From Sciurus carolinensis (Eukaryota > Chordata > Mammalia > Rodentia > Sciuridae): a DNA stretch of 64,000 nt. The first letter of the stretch is position 1. Each line of letters begins with the position of its first letter. This document shows, in pieces, positions 11,588 through 23,530 of the stretch. The DNA lies in the NCBI RefSeq assembly GCF_902686445.1, contig NC_062224.1, forward strand, positions 46,995,156 to 47,059,155, read 5' to 3'. Below the pieces are notes generated by a model. That model was not told the DNA's origin. It saw only the letters and a program-made list of their open reading frames with translations, and searched no databases. The translations under genes and the position numbers were made by a program.

Positions 11588-12341
11588 TTAAAGTAGGTGA
11601 CACAAAGAGAAAGTCCTTGGTCTCTGAAACATTCAGGCTGCCAGTCTAAGGCCGTCTCTGTCCCTGAAGTTGCTCATAAGAGAATATTCAAGTTCAAGGG
11701 TGCTGAAGTGTTTTGCATCTGATCTATTTTCCTAAATAATCATCTATTTTGTCTTATTTTTGCAGTATCTTGGAGGAAAAGGGTTGGAAAAAAAAGTTCC
11801 AATGGCTGTGTCTCCTCTCCTAAAGCATATCATCTGCTCCAGAGGCCCTAGAATTCCAAAAAACTATGATGGGACTCATGCAGTCCCTTGGTCAGAGTGG
11901 ACCAGTGTAACCTTTCCATAGTTACTGCAGGTCATCTTATAGTCATACTTTGCTGGTTTCCTTGAGCATGAAAGAGTTTAGTAACTTTAAGAATGTTTTT
12001 AAAGAACTAATAATTCCAAAAGGTGACATTTCTTGCATCTTTCTTCATCAGCTTCCATACCTTAGTTATTGGTTCCTTTTAGAAGTAATTAGCAGGAGAA
12101 GGGTACCAATTTGGATGGGAAGGGATGTGAGATTCTAGAGGCCCAGGATGAAGGGACAGAGAACAAAGAAGGAAGATAAGAGGAAAAGGCAAGCTTCATC
12201 CTTTGAGAAGCCACTGCTGACATCATTCACGAATCTTCACACAACCCATTTGGCTTCCTTGTTAATTAGATTAGGATATGGTAGATGATTGATAGATAAG
12301 CATAACTATTATATGGGGTACAAAAGTGTAACTATAAAGTC
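11588..12341. other. Unassigned sequence
   Basis: I recognise no repeat family, exon or RNA gene in this stretch. Confidence 0.4.
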
Positions 12342-12840
12342 CAGTTAGGAAAACAGAAATCATACTAGATATTCCAAACACAGCGGGTTTAACAATACAG
12401 GGAATTGGTTACACAGGTGTCGTAAAGCTGAAAGAGAAGGATGTAGATTCTAGAGTAATCCAGAAATGTAAAACTGCCAAAGCACATCGGAGAATAAAAT
12501 GGAAAGGGTAAGATTAATGAACTCTGAACTGGGATGAGGGAGCCTCCCAGGGTTGCTATCTGAAGGAGAGAGACCTGTCCTGCTGATGTTCAACCATGTG
12601 GAAGTCCAAGCCTAATGGCTGTACATGTTGAAGCAATTCTTACAGAAACTGAGAAACAGGAAGGAAGTTCCTTCTACATTCTATTCCACCTTATAACTCC
12701 TCCTCATCCCTTTGATTAACAGACCTGACAGGAAACTGGCAAAGGAGATTGGGAAATGAAGCTTGCAGAGTCTCAACCCCAAAGTCACAGAGCAGAATAT
12801 ACAAAAATGGTCTTAGAGCAGACCATTGGCCAACATTCAT
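12342..12840 (-). mobile_element. Probable ERVL-type LTR remnant (3' side)
   Basis: Sequence such as 'acaatacagggaattggtta' and 'gacctgacaggaaactggca' is of the kind found in antisense mammalian ERVL-class LTRs. It sits next to internal ERVL sequence of the same orientation. Boundaries are approximate. Confidence 0.45.
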
Positions 12841-14635
12841 ACACAACATTCTGCTCTTACTTGAAATCTCACACAACAATAACAACTTGCTTCTCCACTA
12901 CAAGATGCAACATTTTTTCCTACAAATGAAGACACTCCTCTTACCATCTCCCCAAAATGGTGAGATATGGAGCCCCCATGTACTCTAACCCTCAGATTGT
13001 AGATTCCTCTTCTAAGGAATACCATCTGAGTTTCTATAACCTAGAGACTAAATTAAAAAGGAAATCATCAATAATGCAATAACAATCAAGGAAGACGAGA
13101 CATAGTTGCTGCAGTACTCCCTGCCCCAATAGCAATAGCTGTGCAATAGCAATTTATTTTCTGCCTGGATATCAGGATCAATCATCCCATTCAGTGCAGT
13201 AAACTTTTCTTTGCCTATTAGATCAGTGACTTGAAGCCCAAAATGTCCAGGCAGAAGTTCCAACTCTTAATTTGATGGAACAATTATGACCCATGGTGGA
13301 AGCAACCATTTATTATTAATTAAAAACTGTAACTCCAAAGTTACAAGGATGAGAAGAAATTTCACTAGTGAATCTACTAAAGATAGGAGTCAAGTCCATC
13401 TTTGATCCTTGATTTCTGGATCCCTGTATCATGGTTATGGGGGAAATAGTACTAAATACTGATTGCCACATACTGTAGAATGGTATACCAACATCTCAGA
13501 TATTGTCTTTTAATGTTCCCTGAAACCGTTCATCAGGAGGCATGAACATCTACTAAATTAGATGGTTCTGGATGATGGAGCACCTAAAGAGACTAGTGAA
13601 TTCCTTAGGCATAAGCTCACTATTGCATTATTTTGGTATAAAATGATTTCTTTGGTCAGAACTCATGTCATCAAATAAAATATTCCACACATCTATAGAT
13701 AATGATTCTGCAAAAGTATTGCACATAAAGACAAATCTTCATCTAGAATAAGGTCTATTCTAGTGAGTATCAATTGCTTCTCCTCCCTTAAGAGAAGGGA
13801 GTCAATATAATCATCCTGCCTGCAGGTAGCCTTCAGGATTGGGGTTGATTGTATGTTTCAGCTATTGACTAATTAGGCACTCAGCAGAGGCAACACTCAG
13901 ATTTACCTTGGTGAGCAAGAGTCTGTGGACGGAATAATACAGAGCTTCAAGTAACAGAGTTTTGAGCCCCACAAACATGGCTACTTTGTACATGGGCCCA
14001 TTGACACAGCACAGGTTGAGGGTAAAGCTGGCCAAAATCCAGAGTGTGTCCTCTTATTTATGATTATTGAGAGTCTGTTGTAAATGCCACTGAGTGAGCA
14101 TTCACATAGGACAGAAGTATTTTCACATGTGGTGCCCAATCTGAGACATCCACCCCTCTTAAGCTGTAAAGTCCCTTAGACTCTGAAGAAGAGGGGTTCT
14201 AGAACTTTAGAGCATATCAGGATTTTATTTTTAAAGTGAGACAATTCACTACACCTTGCACCTCCTACAATCCAGAATACCTATAGATTCTGGAGACCGT
14301 ATATTTCTTACACAAAATGGGATATTCTACTAAGAAACAGTGCTGAAGATTTCAAGGCCTGAGCTTGTCTTTTCCATGCATTAGTTCTCCAGTGTAGACA
14401 AAGGAAACCTTATGGATTCTCTAAGCCCTGCCTTCAGTGGGCACTTGGCTGCAAGCAACCACAGGTCATTCTCAATCCTGATGCCACTATATACCATGGT
14501 TGTCAGTACCCTCTGTTTCATTGGCAAGCAGTTCAGCATTCATTTCAAGGTTAAGGACAAAGGCAAATAAATCAAAAATTCTCATCTTTGGGTTTCTGAT
14601 TCCTGGGACATGCTCCACTTCTAGTATCCCAAGTA
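12841..14635 (-). pseudogene. ERVL-like provirus internal region (pol), decayed, antisense
   Basis: Several antisense strings match the pattern of the pol/integrase region of ERVL-group endogenous retroviruses: 'tccttgatttctggatccct' (about 13409), 'aatgatttctttggtcagaa', 'cttctcctcccttaagagaa' and 'tgtacatgggcccattgaca' (about 13990). Known families would place reverse transcriptase and integrase here. No open frame longer than about 70 codons survives, so all coding capacity is lost. The right boundary, near 14640, leads into LTR-like sequence. Confidence 0.6.
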
Positions 14636-15130
14636 CATTAGTCGGGTTCTAGTCAATAATAGAGAAAGCCCAGTAGATATTTCAATGCACAGAATCAGTT
14701 AAACAGACATTGGAAGACTGAACAAACAAAAAGTAAATGCTAAGGTCACCCAGAGATGACTCACAGCAGGGAATATGACCATCCCCAGGGCTGGGAGAAT
14801 AAAAGGGAAGAGATGTTGTCATCAGGACCTCCTTGTTGGAGGAGGTGTCCCACTTAAACCTCCAGGGGAATCTTTGTATAGTTGATGCTCCAGCCTCTGA
14901 AGGCAGGGTACCATTAGTTGGAGATCAGAGCCTGAGCAGAAAGATTTGTGCTACTGGTGCTTAGACCCCCAAGTAGAACATTCACAGTAACTGACCCTGC
15001 TTCAGTCTGGTGGCTCTTTGTACTTTTAAAGAGGACACCTTGTTGTGGTTTAGATCTCTGAGGTGGGAGTACAATCCAGCAGATATTCATATCATTGATG
15101 GGACTGAGAGAGTGCCCCACTGATGTCCTA
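14636..15130 (-). mobile_element. Probable ERVL-type LTR remnant (5' side)
   Basis: This region adjoins the internal ERVL sequence on the side expected for the 5' LTR of a minus-strand provirus. Its 15070-15121 part has an inverted match to 16153-16204 (about 46 of 51 positions identical). Confidence 0.4.
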
Positions 15131-15516
15131 ATGATCCCGAGGGCCTCTCAGGGTGAAAGGGAATGTAGCACAGCTGGCAGTCTAGCCACAAAGGGGACAG
15201 ACACATCATAGCTGCTGTTAGTGTCTCTAAACATACACAACATGACCAGTATTGGGAGTAGTAATGAAGTGGGCAGCTGGGGCTTTTCCTCTGTAGCTAT
15301 TAGAGCAATGCTCACAGGAACTGGAAAGAAAGGAAGAATCCCTTTCACCCTCTTCTTACCCACCAGGCTCCCCTAAATGCCTTCCACTGGCAGAACCTAA
15401 AGGGAGACAGTTGGCAAGGGAGTCTGAGAGTGGAGTTTGGAGACCTCCAGCCCTAAATATGGAAGGTTGGGTGAGTCCACGAGATGGCAAGTGGATTACA
15501 GGAATAAGAGAAGGTG
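15131..15516. other. Unassigned, possibly LTR-derived
   Basis: No clear family. It may continue the LTR remnant to the left. Confidence 0.3.
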
Positions 15517-15720
15517 TGAAGCCAGAAAACCTAGATTCTCACACCAGTCCTGTCACTTAATGACTGAATGAACACACTTAAGAAGTTACCCAACCTTCCG
15601 TATCTCAGTTTATTCATGTAGAAAAGGTGGGCAATATCACTGGACTTAGAAGGTAATTTTGAAGATAAATGGAGTAAACTGTAAGTGCCCTTTTAATGTG
15701 ATAGCTGTTCTGTTGTTAAA
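15517..15720 (+). repeat. MIR SINE, sense
   Basis: Diverged MIR: 'aacctagattctcacaccag', 'cctgtcacttaatgactgaa', 'tctcagtttattcatgtaga'. Confidence 0.65.
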
Positions 15721-15899
15721 AAGCTACAAAAGGGAAGTCTACCTGCCCTGGAATTTGTCATACATGGACTGCTCCCTATAGGGAAAAATGTGTAAGTGAA
15801 AGACAAGCCCAGGAACATGCCAATGGTAGACAAAGGGACATATTAAAAAGTCAGTGTAGAAAAAAATACAGTTTCCAGTCTCAGAACCTGACGTAGGTA

Positions 15900-16230
15900 T
15901 CAGTTGCAGGAGAATAGTCAATAGATGCTTCGAGTTCAATGTCCTTGGTTCAAGTCCATTATGGGAATGAGTGGGGACTGATGTTAGGAAACCAAGATTC
16001 CTGGAGGGCACCATCACACGGAGTGTGGGGCTCAGGGACTTGCTGGTCAAGCAGACAGCAGTTTCTCCACTACCAGGGGGCAGACACTGGGTGGTGTCAG
16101 GCAGGACTGAGCAATCGTGACTCAGCCACACCAGCCAGTGCTGCTCTCCATGAGAGTGGGGCACCCTCTCAGTCCCAGCGATGATATGAGTACCTGCTGG
16201 ATTGTGTTTCCTTGGTGCTTTCAACAGTTA
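15900..16230 (+). mobile_element. LTR-like fragment related to 14.6-15.1 kb, opposite orientation
   Basis: It shares a 51-bp block (16153-16204) with the antisense of 15070-15121, including 'ctgctggattgt'. An open frame covers the region on the minus strand (15739-16224, 161 codons), but it reads through LTR-like sequence and shows no domain. Confidence 0.4.
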
Positions 16231-17324
16231 TCTTTCAATTGTTTCCTTTTTAGAACACACTGGGGACAAGTGGTCAAGCTGAATGTCTTGGTGACAAACT
16301 GGACTAGGAACAAAAGCCTTTCCCTTTTCTATCAACTGTGCATTTTTTTATCATTCGCAGATATTGGCTTGAAGGGGAAATATACCTTAGAACAAAAATT
16401 CTTTCCTTAGAAGTAATGGCATCTCCCTCCTTGTTGAAAGACCCTCTCCTTGATGGAGCAGCAGAGTGCTGAACACAGTGATACCCAGAGGTTCCTTCCT
16501 GGTCTGCTGTGGGAACAAAATAATTTTAGTATTTTTCCTAGAAGAAATTTCCACCTGCACTTGCAGAGATTTCCTTTTCCTCCTTTGACAAATTGCATCA
16601 CCCACCCTAGAAACTGTGTTTTCTCTAAAGTCACCTTCAACAACTTCCACGCATGAAGAGGACAGTTGCCCACTTACCTAACCCAGAAGTGTTGTCGGCT
16701 TGTGTTGTGTCTGCTCTGACTAGAGATTTGGGTTGGCTTATCCCCTTCCAGCCCACTGCTTGCTGTAACTCTGCCCTTGTAACTTACACCAAGGTAGCAG
16801 ATGCCAACTAGAAAGTAGGCTAATGTTAGGCTTCAGAAGTCTCCTGGTTTGGACTGCTGACAGAAAGAGCAAAGGTCTCTTGTGGATTCCCTACAAAGAG
16901 CCTATAAATTATCAAGCCAGTTGGAAATTTTGTGGCACCAAATGCATCTCTTTCAAGAGAATGAAGGAAGTTTGAAGATAGGCACTGAAAACAGTCCATC
17001 CCTCTTCCTGACTAAATAAACGAAAGCCAGGGAGGATCATATGGTACCTCATTTTTGCCTAAACTTCCAATAGTCCCATATGTGAGTTCCCATATTCACT
17101 TTTTTTAGCTAGAAATTTTTATATACTGATAAGAGTGTGCCAGGTAGAAAAAACTGCATGAGTATAGACAGAGAAGTTGGAAGGTCCTGTGGAAGAGGTG
17201 CTGGATTCAGGATGATGTATTATACAGGACTTAACTCACCCTCTCTCCCAAAGTCCCATTGCAATGATAAGAAATGTGTGCAAGTTAGAGAGGAAAAAGG
17301 AAAAGACAGGGGAGGGGCAGGGAT
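16231..17324. other. Unassigned sequence
   Basis: I see no gene. Short overlapping open frames on both strands at 16387-16673 are mutual shadows without family resemblance. Confidence 0.4.
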
Positions 17325-17523
17325 CTCATGAAAATCAAAGGAAGATGAGAAGAGGTAAAAGAACAGAGAGTGGGAGGAGGGAAGGAAGGAAGAAAGAGCC
17401 GGGGAGTGATATTGGCCAAATTATATTGTTGTAGTGTGCACATGTATGAATATGTAACAACAAATCTCATCATTATGTACAACTGTAATGCACCAATACA
17501 AAAATGTGGAAAGAAAAAAAAAG
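17325..17523 (+). mobile_element. L1 3' UTR fragment (squirrel L1, distinct subfamily)
   Basis: A purine-rich tract (gggaggagggaaggaaggaag) is followed by 'aacaaatctcatcattatgt' and 'actgtaatgcaccaatacaa' and an A-rich end. I read it as a 5'-truncated L1 3' UTR of a subfamily different from the copies at 19.1, 34.6, 35.5 and 59.4 kb. Confidence 0.55.
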
Positions 17524-17589
17524 AATCGACGTTTTAAAAGGGGAATAAATCCATAACAGTGTTAGAAACAGGAAAGGGGATCATAAGGC
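17524..17589. other. Unassigned short gap
   Basis: A-rich sequence between two L1-type blocks. Confidence 0.4.
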
Positions 17590-17760
17590 AACTAGAATTT
17601 CTTTTTAAAAAATACAATTGATTTATACTAATTGTAATAAGTGAAATGATACAAAGATATTTAAAGAAAAAGAATCTTCCCTTACTCCTCACAGCAACCA
17701 ACATTCATGGACTGATGTGTATCTTTTCAACCCATTTTCAATATATACACACTTATTTGT

Positions 17761-17812
17761 ATTCATAGATGATAAGTAGGTAGGTTGGTAGATAGGTGGG
17801 TAGATAGAAGTT
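17761..17812. repeat. Degenerate (GATA/GGTA)n tract
   Basis: Imperfect tetranucleotide units: gataagtaggtaggttggta, gataggtgggtagatag. Confidence 0.85.
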
Positions 17813-18392
17813 ATGATTTATTTTTATGAACATGGACTCATACAAAATGGATTCATATTATACTATTATTCTACAACATTTTTCCTGCTTAACACATCAT
17901 GTGTATCTCTACAAGTCAATACAGATAAATCCAACTCATTCTTTTTAGTTGCTATATAATATTCCACAACATGGATGTACCATAACTTCTTTGGCTTCTT
18001 ATATTAATGGACATTCCAGTTGTTTCTAGCTTTTTGTCACAATAAATAATGAGGCAAAAAAACACCCTTACTTCATGCGCTCTACATGTATTTTATAGTA
18101 TAGGTTCACAAAGATGAAACTGCTAGACAAAATGTATACTTAGGCTTTATCCTTATTTATGAGTATATGTAATTTATGTGTCTGCTATACTACTTAACAG
18201 TTCACTTCTGATTATCATGGCAATTTACCCCTAATTTTTTTTTCTGAATGCCTTTCTAGGAATAGGAATTACTTCCTACATAGCTACAAAACCACTGCCT
18301 TATCTAAAATAAAACTATTTTGTGAGATCATCTAATATTCAGATCATTTTCAAATTTCCTCCAATTGTCCTAAAATATCCCTTATAGCTTTT

Positions 18393-18513
18393 TTAAAATA
18401 TCTTTTTATTTGTCAATGGACCTTTATTTTATTTATATGTGGTGCTGAGAATTGAACCCAGTGCATCATACATGATATGCAAGTGCTCTACCACTGAGTT
18501 ACAACCCCAGTCC
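18393..18513 (-). repeat. ID-related SINE with 3' extension, antisense
   Basis: The antisense ID body (gagaattgaacccagtgcat ... gctctaccactgagttacaa) is preceded by 'tgtcaatggacctttatttt'. That segment is shared with the copy at 34390-34513. The insertion lies in L1M and is flanked by a 15-bp duplication with two mismatches (18378-18392 and 18514-18528). Confidence 0.85.
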
Positions 18514-19077
18514 TCCCTTATGGGTTTTGTTTTAGCCAGGATTCAACTAGACTAATGTATTGCATTTTGTTTTTATGTCTTTTAAAGTCTTGTAGTGAAG
18601 AAAAATCCTGGTTTCTTCTTTTTTCTTATGATATTTTGTTTAAGGTTGCCCAGCCAAGTTATCTTATAGACTGTCCCACATTCTGAATTTCTCTATTTCC
18701 CCCAATGGTATAATTGGCTTCTTTTTTTACTTCCAGTATTTCTGAAACTAGAAGTTAAATATAGTGCCTAGATTGTATTCAAGTTACACACAAAATACGT
18801 GTACAATAAATATATATTTTAATAAATACTGTCAAATTAGTTCTCCTCAAAATTGTAGCATTGTGTAATCCTGCCAGCAATATCTCTTTCTGTACACTTT
18901 AACTGCTGTATATATTGTTCTTTTAATTTTTGCACACTGTTTGTTCATTTGCCTTTTCTTGACTACCAGGGAGGTTAAACTTTTAGTCATGTGTTCATTG
19001 ACTATTCACTTTCATGAATTTTGTGCCCTTATTTTTTATTTGTTTGAGCAATGTAATTCAATAAAAAAGGAAGTTCA

Positions 19078-19295
19078 TGACACATAATGGGGGGTGGGAG
19101 GGGGGCAAGAATGGAGGAAAGGAGGGACGGTATAGAGGGAAAAGAGGGGTGGGAGGGGTGGGGGGAAGGAAAAAAATAACAGAATGAGTCAAAAACTACT
19201 ACCCTAGGTAAATGTATGATTACACAAATGGTATGCCTCTACTTCATGTACAGAGAAACAAGATGTATCCCATTTGTTTACAATAAAAATAAATT
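19078..19295 (+). mobile_element. 5'-truncated squirrel L1 (3' UTR only)
   Basis: The G-rich polypurine tract, 'tatgattacacaaatggtat' and 'cccatttgtttacaataaaa' match the L1 3' UTR at 34.5-34.8 kb. Target duplication: 19063-19077 and 19296-19310, 15 bp with one mismatch. Confidence 0.9.
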
Positions 19296-19310
19296 AAAAA
19301 AGAAAGTTCA

Positions 19311-19684
19311 AACTTTCAGCAAGTAAAATAATAAAAGTTTATTTCTCATTCATGTAACTATCCAATGTAGGTGTTTGGTGGGCAGATTTCCAGATGAATC
19401 GTGGATGTGGGCTCTTTCCATCCTGTGACTCCATCATTCCCTGGAGGCTCGAAAGGATGGAAGGCAAGTTCCATAACCTCCTTAACTCTGTCAATGCCAC
19501 AAGCATTTCCATTGGTGAGAACTAGTCACATGACAGCATTTGATGGGGCAGGGACAGGGCCTGGTAAACCTGTTTCCTGACCAGATGGTTGCTTTCTAGA
19601 CATGGCACAAAAATATGTGACCAACTCTGCCACCTTATCCTTTTACCCATTTTTCCATTAGATTATTTGTCTCTTCCTTTTTAT
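19311..19684. repeat. Old interspersed repeat, class uncertain
   Basis: 'gtttatttctcattcatgta' and 'tccattggtgagaactagtc' resemble a widespread old mammalian repeat, but I cannot place the class. Confidence 0.35.
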
Positions 19685-19706
19685 TATATGTGTGTATATA
19701 TATATA
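19685..19706. repeat. Short (TA)n tract
   Basis: ATATGTGTGTATATATATATA. Confidence 0.9.
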
Positions 19707-19711
19707 AAGAT

Positions 19712-19889
19712 TTGCCATACAGGAGGATTGCAAATTAGAAACCAGTCTCAGCAATTTAGTGAGACCCTACGCAACTTATGGAGACCCAGTCTCAAATAAA
19801 AAATAAAAAGGGCTTGGGATGTAGCTCAGTGGTTAAGCACCCTGAGTTCAATCTCTGGTACCAAAAAACAAACAAATAAATAAACAAAA
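19712..19889 (+). repeat. B1-ID dimeric SINE, 5'-truncated
   Basis: The B1 half starts internally (aggaggattgcaaattagaa). The linker 'ctcaaataaaaaataaaaag' and the ID half (gatgtagctcagtggttaag) follow, with a (CAAA/TAAA)n tail. Confidence 0.9.
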
Positions 19890-20099
19890 GAAAGGGTTGG
19901 CCATACATATGCCCTATAGGTGCTATATTATTTGTATGTGTATAGTATTTATGTTTAGATTCTACTATGTCTTTTGCTATACAACTTCTAAAATTTTTAT
20001 TTAGTCAGAGGTATACATTATACATATACACACATAAAATATACAAATATGTAAAATCATAAATATATGCATATAAATATATAAAATCATATCTATTTC
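19890..20099. other. AT-rich unassigned sequence
   Basis: ATAC/ATAT-rich. Probably decayed L1 or simple sequence. Confidence 0.4.
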
Positions 20100-20850
20100 C
20101 TATCATATTGTTTATAAATACAGAGCACTCATTGCTTCTGTATGTCTTACTAAGAAGTTACCTCTAAAATAATGTAAATAGTATTTTAAATTTTCTTCTA
20201 GTATTTTTATTACTTAATGTTTTATATTACAACTTAATCCATTTGGACTTTTCTTTATGTGCTACAAATTAAATATCAGTTTTGTTTCCTTCATTATTGT
20301 TTATGAAATAAGTCATCCTTTCTGACTTGACCTGACATGCCACCTTTTGTGTACTTTATTAAGTTCCCATGTTTTCATTAACCCATTTGCAGACTTCATT
20401 TTCTTCCACAGATTTTCGAGACAATTATTTTCCCACAGAACTATGTAGGGATCATATTTAGTTCCAAAATATGGAAGTCCATTGAAATTGCATTAAAATA
20501 ATTTGGAAAGACTGGCAGTTTTTTTTTAAATTAATTCTCCCCATACAAGAACACAAACTATTTTTCCATTTATTCATGCTTTATGTTCAGTAATATTTGG
20601 CAGTTATAGTCATAAGCATGTTGAACCTTTTTCATAAGTTTGTTCCTAAATACATTATTTTTTCACATACAAATGATATTCAAAGGTTTTCATTTCACTT
20701 TTTATTGCTAGCATAAAGAAAATTTATTAATTTCAAAAATTTATTTTGTAGCTGGCAGTTTGATAAAATTGTTATTAATTCTCATGGTAGCATTTCTTTG
20801 GTTTTTGTAATATAGGGATATATCATCTGAAATAGGGATATATTGGTCTC
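20100..20850 (-). mobile_element. Ancient L1 (L1M) ORF2 region, antisense
   Basis: Very diverged antisense ORF2 pattern: 'tggaaagactggcagttttt', 'ctatttttccatttattcat', 'cataagtttgttcctaaata', 'tttattgctagcataaagaa', 'gtagctggcagtttgataaa'. The order agrees with an antisense L1 reverse-transcriptase region. Confidence 0.5.
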
Positions 20851-21603
20851 TTCTCCCTGCAGAGCCATGGAGTCAGCCATACTCAAACCCCCTTCTGGCA
20901 TATTTCCATATTACAAGTGACGAGGGCAATTTCTCCTGGAAAAAAACCAGACAATGAATTTCTAAATACAGTAGGTACCTGTTGTGGAAGATAGGGAAGT
21001 GTAGGAAAAGGGATTCCCAGCATGGGCAATAGGGTGAGAGAGTGAAGAAAAAAATTGGAAAGTGGATGGGCAGGATAGGTAGAGCAACATCTTTAAAAAC
21101 CAAAAGAAAAAAGAAACCATCACTATCAAATTCTGTGTCAGCAACAAAACAAAGACACTTTTAGACAAATGAAGGGGGGCGTGTGTGCAAGGAAGTGAGT
21201 TCTCATCAGCAGACCTGGACCACAATCAAAGGCAAATAAAGACAATTCTTAAGGATGAAGGGACATGATAACAGATAGAAACCCAGATCTCCAGAAAACA
21301 ATGATGGGCACCGACGATGGTAAATATGTTGTAAGACAATTTTTTCCTCTTAGTTTTATAAAAATTCACTATGGTTTTTCAAAATAAAAAAGTATTTTAT
21401 TTTAAGTGTACACTATACATAATTTATTACATGTAACAACCATAGCATAACAGATGGGACTGGAAAATGAACAACACAGTTGCAAGTTTTTTCCATGTGT
21501 GAACTGGTACAATATTAACTCTAAACAGACTATGGAACATAAAGAATGTATGTTGAAATCTCTGCAGCAACTTCTTAAAAGTAATTAAGAAAGAAGGGTT
21601 GAG
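20851..21603. other. Unassigned sequence
   Basis: I see nothing recognisable. Minus-strand open frames at 20873-21225 are overlapping and featureless. Confidence 0.4.
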
Positions 21604-22250
21604 CTTGTCCTTTAAGGTTGTAGTTGTGGTACAGTAACTTTCTCCTCTCCCTCACCTTCATGGGAGGACTAAGTTGCACCACCCAGCATTGCTGATCTTG
21701 GCACATGTGACTTTCTCCCATCAATGGAATCAGCACAAGCGCTAGCTCTGAGCTTAATAAGACATATCATGTGCTTTCACTCACTCCCCTGGAGTTTCTG
21801 ACCTTCACCATGAGAGTAGCATGTCCCAGGTTGCCACAATCCCTCCAACAGAGTGAAACACGGGATCAAACTTGATTCATTCTTCCCAGGTGCAGTGGCA
21901 CATGCCTGTAATCCCAGGGGCTCGGTAGGCTAAGGCAGGAGGATGGCAAGTTCAAAGTCAACCTTAGCAAAAGCGAGGCACTAAGTAACTCAGTGAGACC
22001 CTGTCTCTAAATGAAATACAAAATTGGACTGGAGATGTGGCTCAGTGGTCAAGTACCACTGAGTTCAATCTTCAGTACCTACAAAAACAAAACAAAACAA
22101 AACAAAACAAAACTTGATTCATTCTCAAGCTGAAGCATATGTGCCCCAGCCTACTTGCATACTTGTAGGTAAGAAATATACGCTTGTTTTAGAACACTGA
22201 GATTTTTATGGCTCTTTGTTATAGCAGCAAAAGTTAGCTAATACAGTAGA
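21604..22250 (+). mobile_element. Old LTR (MLT1-like), interrupted by a SINE
   Basis: The 3' end reads 'acactgagatttttatggct ... gttatagcagcaaaagttag ... ctaatacag', a typical end of MLT1-like LTRs. The body is interrupted by the B1-ID SINE at 21884-22109. Confidence 0.55.
21884..22109 (+). repeat. B1-ID dimeric SINE with perfect target duplication
   Basis: Full-length B1-ID: 'aggtgcagtggcacatgcct', 'gatgtggctcagtggtcaag', and an (AAAAC)n tail. It is flanked by a perfect 16-bp duplication, aaacttgattcattct, at 21868-21883 and 22110-22125. This points to a comparatively recent insertion. Confidence 0.95.
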
Positions 22251-22324
22251 ATTTGAAAATGGAAATGGAGTCTCTAGGTTATTGACCTTACCAAATATAA
22301 AGTCCTATTAATACTATACAATCT
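22251..22324. other. Unassigned short gap
   Basis: AT-rich, nothing recognised. Confidence 0.4.
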
Positions 22325-22397
22325 GGGGCTGGGGAGGTAGCTCAGTTGGTAGAGTGCTTGCCTTGCATGCACAAGGTTCTGAGTTCAATCCCCAGCA

Positions 22398-22445
<48 letters not shown>

Positions 22446-22448
22446 ACA
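22325..22448 (+). repeat. ID SINE with a (CA)n tail
   Basis: A near-consensus ID body (gctggggaggtagctcagtt ... caatccccagcacta) runs directly into about 20 CA units. The dinucleotide run occupies the position of the A tail. Confidence 0.95.
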
Positions 22449-22880
22449 GATAATAATAATAATATGCAATCTGAAGCCTACCAAATTACAAAATCCATAA
22501 CTGAAGTAATTTTAATCTGTTTTGCTCCCATTGTACATTCTGATCACCTAAAACAGTACTCGGTCCATAAGAGGCATCCCATAATTCACTGTTCAATGAA
22601 ATAAGGGATTAAATGTATGAATAAGAAGGAATTGTTTGGTGGATCTGGAGACTACGAAGGCAACTACATTTGATTTAGTTGGTAATAAAATTTATGAAAA
22701 GATAAAACCAATGTAAGGACCAATGTAAGATTTTAAGATCAATCAAGAAATGGTGAACAGGAGAGATCTATGAGGCAAAGGAGTTCATTAAGAGACTATT
22801 GGAATTGTCCAAGTCAAATCAAGGCAGTATGGACAGAAAGAAAGGGCAGGAGACACGGGGATGAAATTATCAGTTGCTCT

Positions 22881-22974
22881 TTTTTTTTTTTTTTCCTTGC
22901 AGTACTGGGGATTGAACTCAGGGCCTCGGGCTTGCAAGGCAAGCACTCTACAGACTGAGCTATCTCCCCAGACC
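22881..22974 (-). repeat. ID SINE, antisense
   Basis: A T-tail is followed by antisense ID (gtactggggattgaactcag ... actgagctatctccccag). Target duplication 22868-22880 and 22975-22987, 13 bp with two mismatches. Confidence 0.93.
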
Positions 22975-23155
22975 TATCAGCTACTCTTTGTTAACTGATA
23001 CACAAGGTAGAAAGAGCCTGGAGCTACAGGGTTAGGCTGGAGCCAGCCACACTGATCTCCAGGGGATAGCAGTTTGAGGAAACATTGATTTAATACCCCA
23101 AATATGGCCTCCAAGTGGGCAGTCAAAACTCAGGAGATGAGTTCTAAGTGGATAT

Positions 23156-23347
23156 AGATCTATTTTTTTTTAAGTCCTGGGGATTAAACCCAGGAAGGCT
23201 CTACTGCCAAGCTACATCCCCAACCTTTCTTATTTTTTTGTTTTGCGATAAGGTCTTGCTAAATTGCCAAGTCTGGCCTTGAAATTGCAATGCCCTGCCT
23301 CAACCTCTTGTGTAACTGGGATTACAGGTGTGAGGCACTGCACCCAG
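23156..23347 (-). repeat. B1-ID dimeric SINE, antisense, perfect target duplication
   Basis: The antisense ID half (gtcctggggattaaacccag ... aagctacatccccaacc) is joined to the antisense B1 half (ataaggtcttgctaaattgc ... gggattacaggtgtgagg). A perfect 15-bp duplication, gttctaagtggatat, lies at 23141-23155 and 23348-23362. Confidence 0.95.
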
Positions 23348-23530
23348 GTTCTAAGTGGATATGGGAGTTTGATATCACTCTTAAATGATTTGACCAGATC
23401 TGAAGTCATGAGGGAGAATGACATCACCAAGGGATGAATGAGCATTGCAATGGCAAGAGAAAAAGATCAAAGAGAGAATCTTGACAGATAACACTTACAT
23501 GTACATGGTCCTAACAAGAGAGGTTAGATC

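Larger units (their letters stand above)
17590..19062 (-). mobile_element. Ancient L1 (L1M) 3' region, antisense, interrupted
   Basis: Antisense L1M strings: 'gctatataatattccacaac' and 'tggacattccagttgtttct' (ORF2 3' end), then 3' UTR-type sequence 'caaatttcctccaattgtcc' and 'attcaactagactaatgtat'. It is broken by an ID-related SINE at 18393-18513. Confidence 0.6.

Noticed and set aside
15739..16224. 161-codon minus-strand frame
   Set aside because: It reads through LTR-like sequence, and part of it is the inverted match to 15.1 kb. It is not a gene.
22325..22401. tRNA-like A and B boxes (also in every other ID copy)
   Set aside because: These are ID SINEs derived from tRNA-Ala. They lack a full cloverleaf and are followed by A or CA tails, so they are not tRNA genes.
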